Shown: piece by piece, positions 1-11,761 of the stretch
Layout of the letters: each line of letters starts with the position of its first letter
Position numbering within the stretch: the stretch's first letter is position 1
Assembly: GCF_964355755.1 (NCBI RefSeq)
Contig: NC_092679.1
Span: 14,002,932-14,066,931 of the forward strand
Direction of reading: 5' to 3'
DNA: 64,000 nucleotides
From: Antedon mediterranea
Taxonomy: Eukaryota > Echinodermata > Crinoidea > Comatulida > Antedonidae
The notes under the pieces: model-generated
The model's database searches: none
Told to the model about the DNA's origin: nothing
Seen by the model: the letters and a program-made list of their open reading frames with translations, nothing else
Program-made: the position numbers and the translations under genes

Positions 1-1771
1 ATTTCTCAATAATCTTACAAATTATGGGAGTTAAGGACACTGGACGATAGCTTTTCATTTCGTCTTTGGGTTTTCTATTTCTTTTGAAAATAGGTACAAC
101 ATTTGCATCCTTCCATTGTTTTGGTAAAATACCTTTTTGTACAGTTAAATTAAAGAATGTACATAAAACATTAGCCAATTGTGCCTTACATGACTTTAAG
201 AATATTGGAAGCAAACAATCAGGTCCTGGTGATTTGGATACATTTAACTGTGAGAGGGCATAAAATACCTCAGGCATCACAAAGGGTTCACATTCAAAGT
301 TGGTAAGACAATCTATTGTATCCAAATCACAATGCTGATCATTATCTATGCAAAAGTTGTTTACAAATTGTGTATTGAAAAGATTAGCCAACACCTTAGC
401 ATCAGATACCATTGTGTTATTTATCTTAAAGCTAATAACATCTGAGTCATTTTTTATAGACCTTATATACGCCCAGAATTGTTTTATATCAGTTGTAGCT
501 TTGTTTGAAATATTTACAACATAATCCCGATGGCTACAATATATTGACTTTTTTAATTCCCTGCTACAAGATTTGAATTTATTTATGCTTTCTTCAGTTC
601 CTACTTGTTTAGCAATTTTGTACAACTTTCTTTTCTTTGTGCAAAGCTTTTTGATTTCTGGAGTTATCCAGGGAAAAGATTTCGATTTTTTACATTTCCT
701 AGTTGGTACAGATTTTGAAATTGCAAAATTGATATTACTAGAAATACTTTCCCATATATCACTAATATTGTTATATTGAAAACAATTCTCCCAATTAAAA
801 TTATCTAATATAGTCTGCATTTTTGAAAAATCAGCCTTTTTAAGAGCATATACAATTTTAGTTATGTCCTTAGCACGTTTATATGACACTTTAACAGAGA
901 TCTCAACTGCTTCATGATCACATGATTCAAAATTATAAATTGTACGACATTTTTCAATCAGTAGTGGATTAGAAACAAATACTAAATCTAAGAAATGTCC
1001 TTTACTATCACGTGTAATATACGATGGTTGTTTTAAGACTTGAACTAACCCAGTAGAGTTTGTTGCATCTAATAGACCATTCGCTAGGCTAGTTAAACCA
1101 CTACTTTTATCTACCTGTATATTATTCCATTCAATATGTATATTAAAATCACCAATAAGCGAAACCCATTTGTACTGAGTCATTTTTCTTTGAACTTTTT
1201 CTAAATTTGTGTATAAAGCATTTGTGTATTGAATATTGGAAGATGGTGGTCTGTAATATACACCTATAAGAATTTTTCCAATACCAGTGTAACACTCTAA
1301 CCACAATAACTCCAGTATATTATCATTTAGTTCATGACACTCAGATGGTTGTAATGATGTTTTTACAGCAATAAGTACTCCCCCACCATGTGAGTTTCTA
1401 TCCTTTCTAAAAACTATATAATCGTTATTAAATAGTTGACTATCATAAATGGAATTGTCAAGCCATGTTTCTGTCATAGATATAATATCATAAAATGAAG
1501 AATTAAATCGAGAATTTATATCATGCAACTTATTTTTAACACTTCTTACATTGCAATAGAATATATTTAGCTTTTTGAATTTTGAATCTATCATAAAATC
1601 ACTTTGGTTTACATTATTACTTAAACTATTATCATAAGTACATTCAGCATTAATTTTAGCATTAGTAATAGTAATTGGTTGTGAAGCATTAACATTGATT
1701 ATATTTACATTTCGTTCTTGATCATTTAACACCATTAAGTTCGTGTCGGCTATATCTTCTTTGCCAATAAC
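1..1771 (-). CDS. Non-LTR retrotransposon ORF2 (endonuclease + reverse transcriptase), cut by window edge
   Basis: The minus-strand frame is open from just after a TGA at 1772-1774 to base 1; the first ATG is at 1733-1735. I translated the upstream half and several stretches further down and met no stop. Visible blocks are an endonuclease start (YCNVRSVKNKLHDI, then SMTETWLD), GVYYRPPSSN, the GDFNIHI motif, the linker between endonuclease and RT (FPWITPEIKKL), and the first RT block YRPVSLTPIICKIIEK at the window edge. This order is that of APE-type LINEs of the CR1/L2/Jockey group. The product nicks target DNA and reverse-transcribes its own RNA. The RT palm (FADD box) and the 3' end lie to the left of the window. 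The visible part has no obvious break, so this may be a comparatively young copy. Confidence 0.82.
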
Positions 1772-2285
1772 TCACTTTCGCATGTCTTGAACTTGGCATA
1801 GCTTTGCTTTATGTCCACTCTGCTTGCATTTCCAGCAGATAACTGGACCTCCATGCCGACACACTCTATGTGTATGTCCACTTTCGCTACAGTAGTGACA
1901 TCGAACATTCGCTGATTTTGTGCGCTCTTGTCTCTTGACTTGGAAGAGAATAGACACTACTTTATTTATACTCTTTATCAGTGTAGATGTTCCATATTTG
2001 TTAAGGTGGAGACCATGGCGTGTAAACTTGGAAGCATCATATCCTTGATCGGAAGAGAATGCCAGAGTGTGGTCTATAAAACAATTTCCATAAACTGATT
2101 TCAGCATCTTATTTGCTTCTAGCACTCTCATATTTATTTCTGGATCATCCAAACGCGGGCAAATACTTGAAACATAGATGTTACCAGATGTTTTATGCCT
2201 CAAACGAACCATAAGATCATTGAAATCCTCTTTTAACTGATCTAATTTAAAGTTCAGCTCACTACAATAGAATAGAATACAGTAG
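1772..2285 (-). CDS. LINE ORF1: SGNH-hydrolase-like domain plus two CCHC zinc knuckles
   Basis: The predicted start ATG is at about 2212, but the same frame stays open upstream to roughly 2285 (ELNFKLDQLKEDFNDL), so the protein is probably 5' truncated. The N-terminal half shows the tail of an SGNH/GDSL esterase-like fold: SSICPR, an Asn-rich helix, FIDHTLAF, and the Asp/His-type block RHGLHLNKYGTSTL. The C-terminus carries two zinc knuckles, CHYCSESGHTHRVC and CWKCKQSGHKAKLC (C-x2-C-x4-H-x4-C). ORF1 proteins with an esterase-like domain and CCHC knuckles are known from CR1/L2-type LINEs and bind the element RNA. The ORF ends at TGA 1772-1774, and ORF2 continues in the same frame directly after it. 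The serine-containing N-terminal block is not visible, so enzymatic activity cannot be argued. Confidence 0.75.
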
Positions 2286-2636
2286 TAATATACTAGGTTA
2301 TATGCTAGCCTAGTATGCTTTTATTAAGTACTTCGCTGTAGATAAGATCATTCAATTACACAACGTGGCAAGCCATGATCTCTACTAGCTGGACTACCCT
2401 AACGCTGTTTCTTGTTGTGATATGTGCTAGGCCTAGGCCATCCAATCAGTCACAATTTGTTCTCCTTTTATTAACTTTCCTTTTTGCAAACGTAACATCG
2501 CCTGTCACTGATCTACATGAATTGAGAAATCAGTTTACATATTGCAATAATAACAATGTATCCTAAATAAAAGCTGATTTCTTAACCTACTCATAATAAT
2601 TACACAGATACTGTACTGTATGTTGTTGTTAATTAC

Positions 2637-3249
2637 TTAACACGTTCACTGCCACGGCGTATTTATACGTCAAAAATTGCGTGTCGCTACTTGCCAAGAC
2701 GTAATACTACGTCAAAATCGTAGCACTTTTGTATTGTATGTAGAATCGCTGGCAGTGGTGATTGGAACAGGAATTATCGCATGGCAGTTTATGAATGATG
2801 TACGTAAACGATAATCTAAAAATAAATGTCATATGTTTGTTTGTGTTTATTCCCTCATGCATTGAATATGGTTGATACGATGGCGCCCTCACACTCAATA
2901 TAATCATCTCAAACATGTCATAAATTGCGCTAATAGTAAATAAAAATAATAAAGGATGAAATGATTCAGTGTGGTTTACTGTTTTTATCTCTCGATGATA
3001 GGTTTGACCGATTTTAGCGCGGAAAATCCCCGACGTATATTTACGTTCCTGGCAAAGTCAATAAAATTGTTGGACCATTGCCAGTGACGTATTTATACGT
3101 CTCAACGGTTTTTCCCGCCATCGTATTTTGAATGACATCATGATAGTCTGTGACCAGATGTTACACTTTCAAACTGTAATTTAATATGTAAACGGGACTT
3201 GGCACTGGGACAGAAATTACGGAAAATGCCTTGGCAGTCAATGTGTTAA
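2637..3249. mobile_element. TTAA-flanked MITE (piggyBac-like), 605 bp
   Basis: The element spans 2641-3245 and is flanked by TTAA on both sides (2637-2640 and 3246-3249). The ends are inverted repeats: left CACGTTCACTGCCACGGC, right (reverse complement) CACATTGACTGCCAAGGC, 15 of 18 matching. A subterminal motif, cgtatttatacgtc, occurs near the left end and again at about 3089. No transposase frame is present, so it is non-autonomous. TTAA duplication with short imperfect inverted repeats is the mark of piggyBac-type (or Kolobok-type) cut-and-paste elements. Confidence 0.8.
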
Positions 3250-3786
3250 GGTGTATTATTTAAGGACCACAGAGTGATAAAATAACTAAATTCTATTGTA
3301 AAATGAACAACATGTAAAAAAGTAGAGTGAATCTTCCCCGATATAAAGCGGTTTCTATTTTTATTTAAATTTGTATTTTGAAAACAATTTTTAAATTTTT
3401 AAATTTTTAAATATTAAAATATTAAAATATTAAAATATGTTTTTTAATATGTTATTTTAAATTAAGTTTTCTTGATTTGATCTCTAAGTTCACAATTACA
3501 ACCATTATTATGTTGGGAAATGGTGTGAACAAACAGTGCATGCCACTATGCGAACCTCACAAATTACATAGTGTTCAATTCGGTGAAAGGTATCAATACC
3601 AACAATGGAATCTTCTAAAAAAATGTATATCTAGTTTAAAATAAATCGAAATAGTGTATGTATGTCTGTAATACACACAAATACATAATTGGACATACAT
3701 AGAAAATCCCTATCCACCAAAAATGAACTGATAACAACAAATTAATACGCTTTAATTGATAACGGTTTGTAAAAATGTCTGAGTCA
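3250..3786. other. AT-rich non-coding stretch
   Basis: No coding or structural feature is supported here. There is a short (AAATATT)-like simple repeat around 3390-3440. Confidence 0.5.
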
Positions 3787-3964
3787 TAAGGTTTATCGCA
3801 AATACCTTGATTTCGCGAGACACGTCATTGCACAATGCATGATGGGAAGGGTTTGTGAGAAATAGCGCCAACCGTATAATACAAACTTTATATACTGGTG
3901 GTGGCGCTATTGCTCCCAAACCCTTCCCATTATGCATCGCTCACGCAATTTGCGATAAACCTTA
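3787..3964. mobile_element. Palindromic MITE with TA target duplication, 174 bp
   Basis: The sequence 3789-3962 is an imperfect palindrome. It starts AGGTTTATCGCAAAT and ends with the complement ATTTGCGATAAACCT. The arms run about 70-75 bp each, including GGGAAGGGTTT and TAGCGCC, around a short centre near 3870-3890. TA dinucleotides flank it (3787-3788 and 3963-3964). A TA duplication with a nearly full-length hairpin fits a Tc1/mariner-type MITE. An apparent 61-codon minus-strand frame here is a by-product of the arms. Confidence 0.68.
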
Positions 3965-4980
3965 TTGTATATAGATATAAAATTAACACAATAAATACAA
4001 ACAGTACAGTACAGCTATGACTAATGCAAACACTTTTTTAAAATGTTTCAAGAATTATCGCAGTTAGGTAACTATATATTTTATTAAATCAATCAATCAT
4101 TCCATCATTAATTAACATCTTGTAAGCAATATTAGTAATATGGAATATAAAGTGAATTTACAAGATTTAAAAATGTTAATGAATGAAGTTTAAAAAGATA
4201 AAAAATGTGATAAGAATGATAATAATAAAGATTTTAAGGTGATGACATGAAAGATGATATTATTGTAGTGTTTACGCCACAAAAGAGAGAAAAACAAGCT
4301 CTTATTTATGCGTATTGTTCTTTAAAAATAGATCTAATTTACAATGGTATTTCGTAAGTACAAGATCAAGACTTATTGATGTATTGTATATGTCAGTAAA
4401 ATTGACAGATTACAAAATGGTTCTTTCTATAATCTGAATCTGACTACAGTATCATACAGTGTATGACCTTCTTATATATACATACAAAATATTCTATAGT
4501 CTATACATACATACATTATACACAATGGCAATGATATACGACTATTTTTACCCTACGTATCAACATGTTGTTTTCTCTTTTTTTCACATTCTTTGATATT
4601 CTTTTTAACACTAAAATTTGATAATTCCGTCATGACACAGTAATAATGGTAATAATATAAACATTCTAGACACAACCAGGTGATACTTTCCACACTGGAA
4701 TAATTTAATCAGATTTATAATTCTCAAAGATTTTTAGACTAACTTAAAACAAGCATATTTTATTCCTCTTTCATTACTATATTAAAACAAATTGAATATG
4801 TAAAGTTACAATGGAAAACTTAACAAAACTGGCTATTACAACTGAAAAGTTAAAAATGTTATTTTATCTTTTTTTTTTATCTTATACTATACAATAACAA
4901 GAGTTATGGTATAAATATTACCTCATTATAAAAATAAAGCTATATTATAATATTATTTTTCTCAATGTGTGATTCTTCAA
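3965..4980. other. AT-rich intergenic stretch
   Basis: I see no gene, repeat array or hairpin that I can defend between the TA MITE and the pseudogene exon. Confidence 0.5.
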
Positions 4981-4988
4981 GGTCATCT

Positions 4989-5680
4989 TCATCGATTTGA
5001 AGAAGCAGTGCTCCACTCACTTCTGTCTGTTTTGAATTTCTTCAAGAAATCAACTGAAAACGAGAGCAAACAAATAATTTAATATTAATGTATAAGCAGT
5101 TGGCTGAATATGGTGGTTTGATATTCCTACATTTACATTATAGGCCTTCAATAAATATCTCACCAATTACGACTAGCATGATAGAAACATTCAGCATAAT
5201 TAGGATAACGGGAGTTATCTTGTGAAGTAAACCAATGACGTCATCTTCATTGAAACTCTGATCCAAGTTTATGATCTCCCCAATGGATAGATTGACAACT
5301 ATAAAGACAAGAGTCAACAATTTGAATCTCTGCTCTGACTTCTCTTTCATTGGTTCAAGGTATAAGTGCAACACAATAAATATGACAGTAAAAAATAGAG
5401 AGTAAGACAAACTAGAGGATACGTCATCTTTCAAGTTTGCAATGAGTGCCAACAGAGCCTTGTTGTACAGCTCAAAGGATTCCCAAAACCAACATGTTTG
5501 CTTGTATTGTCCACAAAAGAACCTTCCTCCAATAATCCACCCTTTCCTCTGATTTTCTTCATGTTGATCAAAACGTACATTTTTATAGTATAGCATAAGA
5601 AATATGGCCAATGGAAAACCAATAATGAATATTAAAGCAACGTAAACAAGTGTTTTGTTAGTTTGATACGATAAATAACC
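4989..5680 (-). pseudogene. Truncated 3' copy of the multipass membrane-protein gene at 38.8-56.7 kb
   Basis: Two minus-strand exons resemble the 3' end of the large gene to the right. Exon 5680-5164 matches the internal part of its transmembrane exon from TNKTLVYVALI onwards. About 13 residues differ over roughly 170 (for example FCGQYKQTCWFWE here, FCGQYKHTFWFWE there). It ends with an intact donor (ATTG|GTGAGA). Exon 5053-4989 begins after TTTTCAG and starts VDFLKKFK as in the other copy, but an 8-bp net length difference shifts the frame and it stops early at TGA 4989-4991. Similarity stops abruptly at about 5673, in mid-exon, and no upstream LRR or cysteine-rich exon is nearby. The locus is therefore most likely a 5'-truncated duplicate. 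A functional gene with relocated 5' exons is less likely. Confidence 0.72.
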
Positions 5681-6209
5681 TACTGTAATATATAATAATA
5701 ATATTCATTAGTAGTTTAATGACAAAATGAGTAGCATTAGCATAACAATTGCTTTAGAGTGAACATTACCTATTATTATTGAAACCAGATGGAATTGTGT
5801 TCACAGTTATAAACAGTTACACCAAAGAAAATGCATCGGTTTCGCTTTTGTTTTAAAAAAGTTTGAAATTATGTGTCTTGAAAGTATTATTTTGATCACG
5901 TGATGCCCATACATGTTTCTTTTCATTCGGACCATCAAAGCTTTGAATGGTCGCTGTCATCCACTGTCATAATGCGAAGTTAGACTATGCTTTAATTAGG
6001 AATTATAATACACTCTATATATGAATACATTTAGTTTATTCTGTGACAGTACTCAGTTCGCTGCCATGATCACTAAAACGAAACTTGGCTCTGGGTTTTC
6101 ACCACGTTCTCGGAATACATACATCATAAGAGTAACTTTCTATCAATTAAATTTAAATCATTAAAACAGTTTCTGATACTTTGAATTCCTATACCACTGT
6201 TTTGTTTGT

Positions 6210-7320
6210 CTATTGCCTAGATCCTTTGTAATTTCGACGTAAACTGCTGCTCTGATTTTGAGGTCGTGTCATGTCTGGTGGTCTTGGTGCTGTTTTTGAG
6301 GGTTTTGCTATTTTTCCTGTGGCATTTATTGATGGTAATGTCAAACTAGTATGTTCGTCGTCACTGGGAAGACGAGTTGCAATCAGACGTGGTGGGCTCA
6401 GTTGTGGCCTATTTGTTAGTCGTCTATTTGGTGGTTGCTTCCTCGGAGCTTGCTTATCTGTTGCCGTATGTGGACCAATGTTATTCGAGGAATGTCTTGC
6501 AATTTTAGCATTATCAAGCGAAGGTCTGCTTCCTGGAAATACGGTAGCAGTACGTCCGACGCTTCCATCTGAAAGTTTGTTTCTTGTATCAGAAGTGTAG
6601 CGGTTTCCCATCTTTTGACAGAGGACTAGATTTACCAGAAAGTTCAACCATGTCCAGAAGACTTCTCTCGTGCTGCTTCTTTCTTTGAGGCTTTCTTGTA
6701 TACTTGATTGAGTCTGCAAAGTAAAATTATAAGTTACACTTTTAATTAGGTCTTGTTTCATTTCCACCCATTTAAGCTAATGCATAGTAGACTGGTTTGA
6801 CTACATCTCAAAGTAAAAATATTTTGTTACACTTTTAGTTTCAATCTAAACTAAAGCACGGTGGACTTGTTTGACTCCATATCCTACATATTAGTGGTAG
6901 CCTACATGGTTCTGAATTGGGAGACATGTGCTTTACCTTCATTGTTAGAGAATCCTATTTTAGATGACATCAAGTCACACACAGAAGTGACATCTGAAGG
7001 ATGCACATCAAAGATCTGAAAATCTGTGTTTGATCTATATCTACGATCGTCAGATAATCTATATAAGAAGACATGGATTTATAAACTATAATATTGGTCT
7101 AAATGATTTCGGTACAAATAACTAAATACGGTTATGTATGTAGGCCTATATTGAATTGGCGTGTAGTGTACCTAGGCTAAAAAAGCATTGATACAAAACA
7201 TCGTTCAAAAAATGTTTCAAAACACAAATCTTTTATCTATTTATTTAATTATACATGCTATTGAAATTTCATTTAGACTATAATTTAGTAACTTACCGTT
7301 TGTTTTTTCGTGAATCCATT
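6210..7320 (-). CDS. Putative small two-exon gene, copy A
   Basis: A short first exon near 7297-7319 encodes MDSRKNKR and ends at a consensus donor (CG|GTAAGT). A second block on the same strand begins after a good acceptor (ACTTTGCAG at about 6719) and stays open to 6210 in the frame ending SSSLRRNYKGSRQ. That frame is rich in Ser, Pro, Arg and Gln, and I recognise no domain. Joining the first exon to this acceptor in phase gives a different frame that stops after about 31 residues, so the exon structure is unresolved. The first exon recurs at about 8773-8795 as MESRKNKR with the same donor. The terminal block recurs at 10035-10167. The locus was therefore duplicated, and it could be a real lineage-specific gene or a repeat. 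Confidence 0.28.
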
Positions 7321-7549
7321 AGTAAATTAGTGAAATATTTTCGGAGAAATTGTAAGACATTGTAAGTTTGTTTGCTTTTAGACGTTTGTATGCTGTAGTA
7401 GTTACTATACTAATGCGAAACGTATACAATGGCAACAATCACGCGCTGCGCGCGTTACCATGGCTGGAAGTGGGAGCATGCGCATTAATGCACTGTAATC
7501 TGCTGTGATATGATGTGTGGCAAACAAGTATGACATGAACTTACATTGT

Positions 7550-8350
7550 TATAAATAAACAAGACCATATACATGGCTGCAGTCGCGTGTGCAAATTTGA
7601 GTCAGTGTTTACCGACCGACCGACCTACCAACCGATCGACATAGTTAGCTATAGAGTGGCGTTTGCACGCGATTAAATTAAATAAATAATTAAATTAAAA
7701 ACATTTATATTTGCCTCCAAGTATTAATATCCACTGTCAAAATAACGAAAAAACATGAATATGAGTTAGTGTTTACCGACCGACCAACCGAAATTGTGAA
7801 AATGTTAAAAAATGTTAAACAAATTTTAAAAACATTTATATTTTCCTCCAAGTATTAATATCCACTGTCAAAATTACGAAAAAATATGAATATGAGTTTG
7901 TGTTTACACCGATCGACTGACCGACATAGTGAGCTACTAAAAAAAACGAAAGAAATATGAATATGAGTTAGTATTTACCGAACGACTAACAGACCGAAAA
8001 AAAAAACATTTTTTAAACATTTATATTTGCCTCCAAGTATTAATATCCAGTGTCAAATTAAAGAAAAAAATATGAATATGAGTTTAGTGTTTACCGACCG
8101 ACCAACCGACCGAAACTGCTAAAAATGCTGAAAAATTGTTTTAAACACTTATGTTGGCCTCCAAGTATTAATATCCAGTGTCAAATTTAAAAAAAAAATA
8201 TGATTATGTGTTTAGTGTTTACCGACCGACCGACCAACCTACCGAAATTGCTGAAGATGTAAAAAAATCTTGAAAAATGTTAAAAAACATTCATTATATT
8301 TGCCTCCAAGTATTAATATCCACTGTCAAAATAACGGGGACAAAATATGA
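7550..8350. repeat. GACC-microsatellite dispersed repeat and its ~130-150 bp tandem units
   Basis: The block opens with AAGACCATATACATGGCTG and GCAGTCGCGTG, a run of GACC repeats, and a closing GCACGCG complementary to the opening CGCGTG. Five to six units then follow, each containing TGCCTCCAAGTATTAATATC (at about 7713, 7848, 8030, 8158 and 8305), then a GAATATGAGTT stretch and another short GACC run. The same GACC family recurs at about 17941, 18535, 48890, 49560 and (inverted) 55950-56075. Confidence 0.7.
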
Positions 8351-8764
8351 ATATGAGTTTCAATTAAATAAATAACCGATTAGCAAACGATACAGTACGG
8401 TAGTATGTTGCTATGATTATAATTATCATACCGACTAACTGCTATTTATTTGATATAATACAGATTCCATCGATCAATATCTAATGTAAAGATCGTGTAT
8501 GCTTGCTTTTTTACACGATCATACAATGGAGTGTGTGAATTTTGTTACATTAAAACAAATTTAAAAATGTATAATTAGTAAAACAAAATAGCATTAAATT
8601 TAGAGAGGATAAATTAGTTTGAAAGTAGAAAATACTGGTTTCATTTCAAGATACAAAATCTACTTTTAATAGGATAGGGGTTAATGCCTAGTTTCGATGT
8701 AAATGTTGTATGACTTATGAATTCTATCGGAATGAGATCGAATGAAAATCAATATAAAATAAAT

Positions 8765-8800
8765 ACTTACCGTTTGTTTTTTCGTGATTCCATTGTATAT
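8765..8800 (-). CDS. Second copy of the MESRKNKR first exon
   Basis: The minus-strand sequence ATGGAATCACGAAAAAAC... encodes MESRKNKR and runs into CG|GTAAGT. This matches the exon at 7297-7319 with a single conservative change (Asp to Glu). The upstream 200 bp also resembles that copy, including CGTATACAAT and GCATTA-like blocks, so promoter and exon were duplicated together. No matching second exon lies between here and 7.3 kb, so it may splice to the block at 6.2-6.7 kb or be dead. Confidence 0.3.
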
Positions 8801-9712
8801 TTGTTAGAATTATTTCCGAGAAACTATAGTATAATTGCTTATGATTATAATGAAGTTTTTAGAATATGTTGTTGCTAACGCTATTTACGTATACAATCGT
8901 GCGTTACGTGCATTGCTAAAGAGATATTTGATCATGCTCATTATTACATTGTGTTCTCAAATATACCTATCGTTTTCACTTATTTTCTTAATACCGTATT
9001 CATTCGAATAAACTCTTCGGGGCGTGTATTGCTTTGGAGGGTTTTTGGAGGGTAGGGATATTCGAGGGAGGCGTTTATTCGGGGAAGGCGTTTATTTTTT
9101 TGGGTGTATTATGTACAATCAAATAAATTCCCCATAGATATGAATAAATACAACACAATTAATATCGAGAAGTTATAAAATATAAATAAAAATATAGTAA
9201 AAACTGGGGTTATTCGAAGGGAGGGGAGGTAGGCGTTTATTCAAATTGATGTTCTATGGGGGTGGAATCTCAAAATACTCAATAACAATTTTTTTTCACA
9301 AATTTGTTTCAAAAAAAGCTCAAACAAAATACATAAATATTTAAGGCCGTCTGAACATTAATTTTAGAATCGAAATTCGTAAATTGGTTGTCGCATGGCA
9401 ATATTTCAAAATGCATAACTTCTTTTATAATTCAAAACAGGCTATATTATAGTGTAAAATCTATTTAAATTAGGGAAGAATGAAATTTCGATCTGCCCTG
9501 ATTTAAATATATTAACCTATCCATCATTCATACAATGTTGAGTTGTATGCTTACCTCCCTGCGGTTGTCATTATATTAATTGCTATGAATTCATCTAATC
9601 AAAACAAATTTCTAAAAATAAAAAATCGAGAATGTAGTTTATCTTGTGTATAACATTTTATTTTCAAATAACTTCATATTAATTCAGACCTTTAAAAAAT
9701 TATGCAATCATG

Positions 9713-10170
9713 TGTAGAAAGTATTATTTTGATCACTTGGTGCTCATACATGTTACCTTTTAGTCGAATCATCAAAGTACCAACTGTCATCATGCGAAGT
9801 TAGACTATGCTTAGTCAGGAATTGGGATACACTCTACTTATGAATACATTTAGTTTATTCTGTGACAGTACTCAGGTCCTTCGCTGCCATGATCATTGGA
9901 ACGAAACTTGGCTCTGGGTTTCATCACGTTCTCGGGGTACATACATCTTGAGAGTAACTTTAAATAAATTGAATTTAAATCATTAAATCAGTCTCTGATA
10001 CTATGAATTCCTATACCACTGTTGTGTGGTTTGTCTATTGCCTAGATCCTTTGTAATTTCGACGTAAAGTGCTGCTCTGATTTTGAGGTCGTGTCATGTC
10101 TGGTGGTCTTGGTGCTACTTTTGAGGGTTTTGCCATTATGCCTGTGGCATTTATTGATGGTAATGTAAAA
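9713..10170 (-). pseudogene. Second copy of the 5.87-6.34 kb block (terminal exon, truncated)
   Basis: This stretch repeats 5873-6338, including the flanking non-coding part with AAGTATTATTTTGATCAC and the terminal coding frame ending TLRRNYKGSRQ. Similarity ends at about 10167, where the sequence turns into the CCTAGGACAACTA minisatellite, so the exon is cut. Several replacement changes relative to copy A (KIAKPSKT versus IMAKPSKV) give no sign of strong purifying selection. Confidence 0.5.
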
Positions 10171-11760
10171 TTGGGGTCTAGGGCAACTACCCCCTGGACA
10201 ACTACCACCCGTACAACTACCACCCGGACAATAACCCAATGAACAATCACCCTCCTAGGACAATCACCCTCCTAGGACAACTACCCCCCGGACAAGTACC
10301 CTCTTAGGACAACTACTTCCTAGGACAATTACACCCTAGGACAACTACCCCCTAGGACAACTACCCCCTAGGACAACTACCCTCTAGGACAACTACCCTC
10401 TAGGACTACTACCCTCTAGGACAATTACCCCCTAGGACAATTACCCTCTAGGAAAACTAACCTCTAGCTACCCACTAGGAAAATTACAATGGGCCCATAG
10501 GACAACTACACCTTTGGAACAACTACAAATTAACAAGCTGCTTCCTTTGGTGCAAATTGTATTGTAAAATCAAATTGTGTGAAGAGAGGACTATGAGGGC
10601 GTTGTACCACACTATACATTAACAATATTTGACTTGAAATTATTAAAATATCGACGTATGTACCTAAGATTTGTAGTCTATTTTGTAATAAGTGTAGCGA
10701 TATTTATTTATTTTTAACTTACAAACTATGAAAAACGATTTTCTTAATTGGCGCAGTTAGCTATGTTTTCATAATAGGAAGACTAAGAAATGTATGAACC
10801 TGTCAAACGGGGGAGAGAGAGATTGATTTTCAAATCGTCTAATGTAATCAATTGATTAATAGTGTAGTTTTTTTTTTAATCTAAAGTAAAATTAAGAGTT
10901 TTTTTTTGCTGTAGAATACGAATTGGAATAAAATGAAATAAGTAGAAATGTTTCTTTAGGTTCTAAAAACGTGTATCGTCCTGAGGAGTGGGGAAAAATG
11001 TAAAAAACAAATCAATTAAAGTTCTTCTATAAAGTAGTAACAGCCAAACCAATATTCCATTATTACTGGACTAGTAGTGAATGTATAATGTCATTAAACA
11101 GCATGACATAAGCTGTTACAGTAAACATTTGTTTTGAAAAAGAAAAAAGAGAACAAAGTCGGGCCAATTTTACCGATATTAAGGGGCTGCTCCAGTCCCA
11201 CTATCTTACAACTACCCTCTAGTCCAACTGCTATGCCCCTAGGACAACTACCCCTCTAGAACAACAACACTCTCTGACCAATGACACCTATTACACCTTA
11301 GGTTATAATTACGATCTTGAAAAAAAAGGGAAAGAGATTGATCTTAATTGAAAGGCTGTTTGACTGGTGCAGCTAGGTAAACTGTATGTTCGTAGATTTA
11401 TATACGGCATGTTCATGTCACACAAGAATAAAATAAGCCCACCCTTTATTTTTCAAGATTGGAATACCTTTTAATAATGTAATCGATTCTCGTTTAATCT
11501 AAAATAACTGCTGACGATACGCATATTAAAAATTCAAAAGCTTTCATTTAAGATCAATCTCTCTCCATATGTTTTGAAGTTCAGTAAGTTTTACAAGATC
11601 GTAATTATAACCTAAGGTGCATGTGTGTGTCATGGTATAGGTGTGGTTGTTCAGAGGGTGTTGTTGTCCTAGGGGCATGGCAGTTGGACATAGAGGGTAG
11701 TTGTCCAAGAAGGGTAGTTGTCCTAGGTGTAGTTTTTCTGGGGGGGTAGTTAAAAAACTA
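10170..11760. mobile_element. Fold-back element with CCTAGGACAACTA minisatellite arms
   Basis: From about 10187 to 10475 there are roughly 18 copies of a 14-15 bp unit, consensus CCCTAGGACAACTAC. At 11195-11385 and 11530-11745 there are two long inverted arms. The left arm includes CCCTAGGACAACTACCCC and CCTTAGGTTATAATTACGAT; the right arm carries their complements, and both arms share GAGATTGATCTTAA. The spacer (about 11386-11530) is AT-rich without a frame. Long inverted arms built of short tandem repeats are typical of fold-back-type DNA elements. No transposase is present. The left arm may extend through 10475-11195. Confidence 0.6.
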
Positions 11761-11761
11761 T

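Noticed and set aside
2375-2566. 63-codon hydrophobic protein with signal-like start
   Set aside because: Isolated short frame without similarity, splice context or flanking signals.
6271-6600. 109-codon plus-strand protein
   Set aside because: It is the complement of the minus-strand block whose end is duplicated at 10.1 kb with a donor/acceptor context; no plus-strand signals support it.
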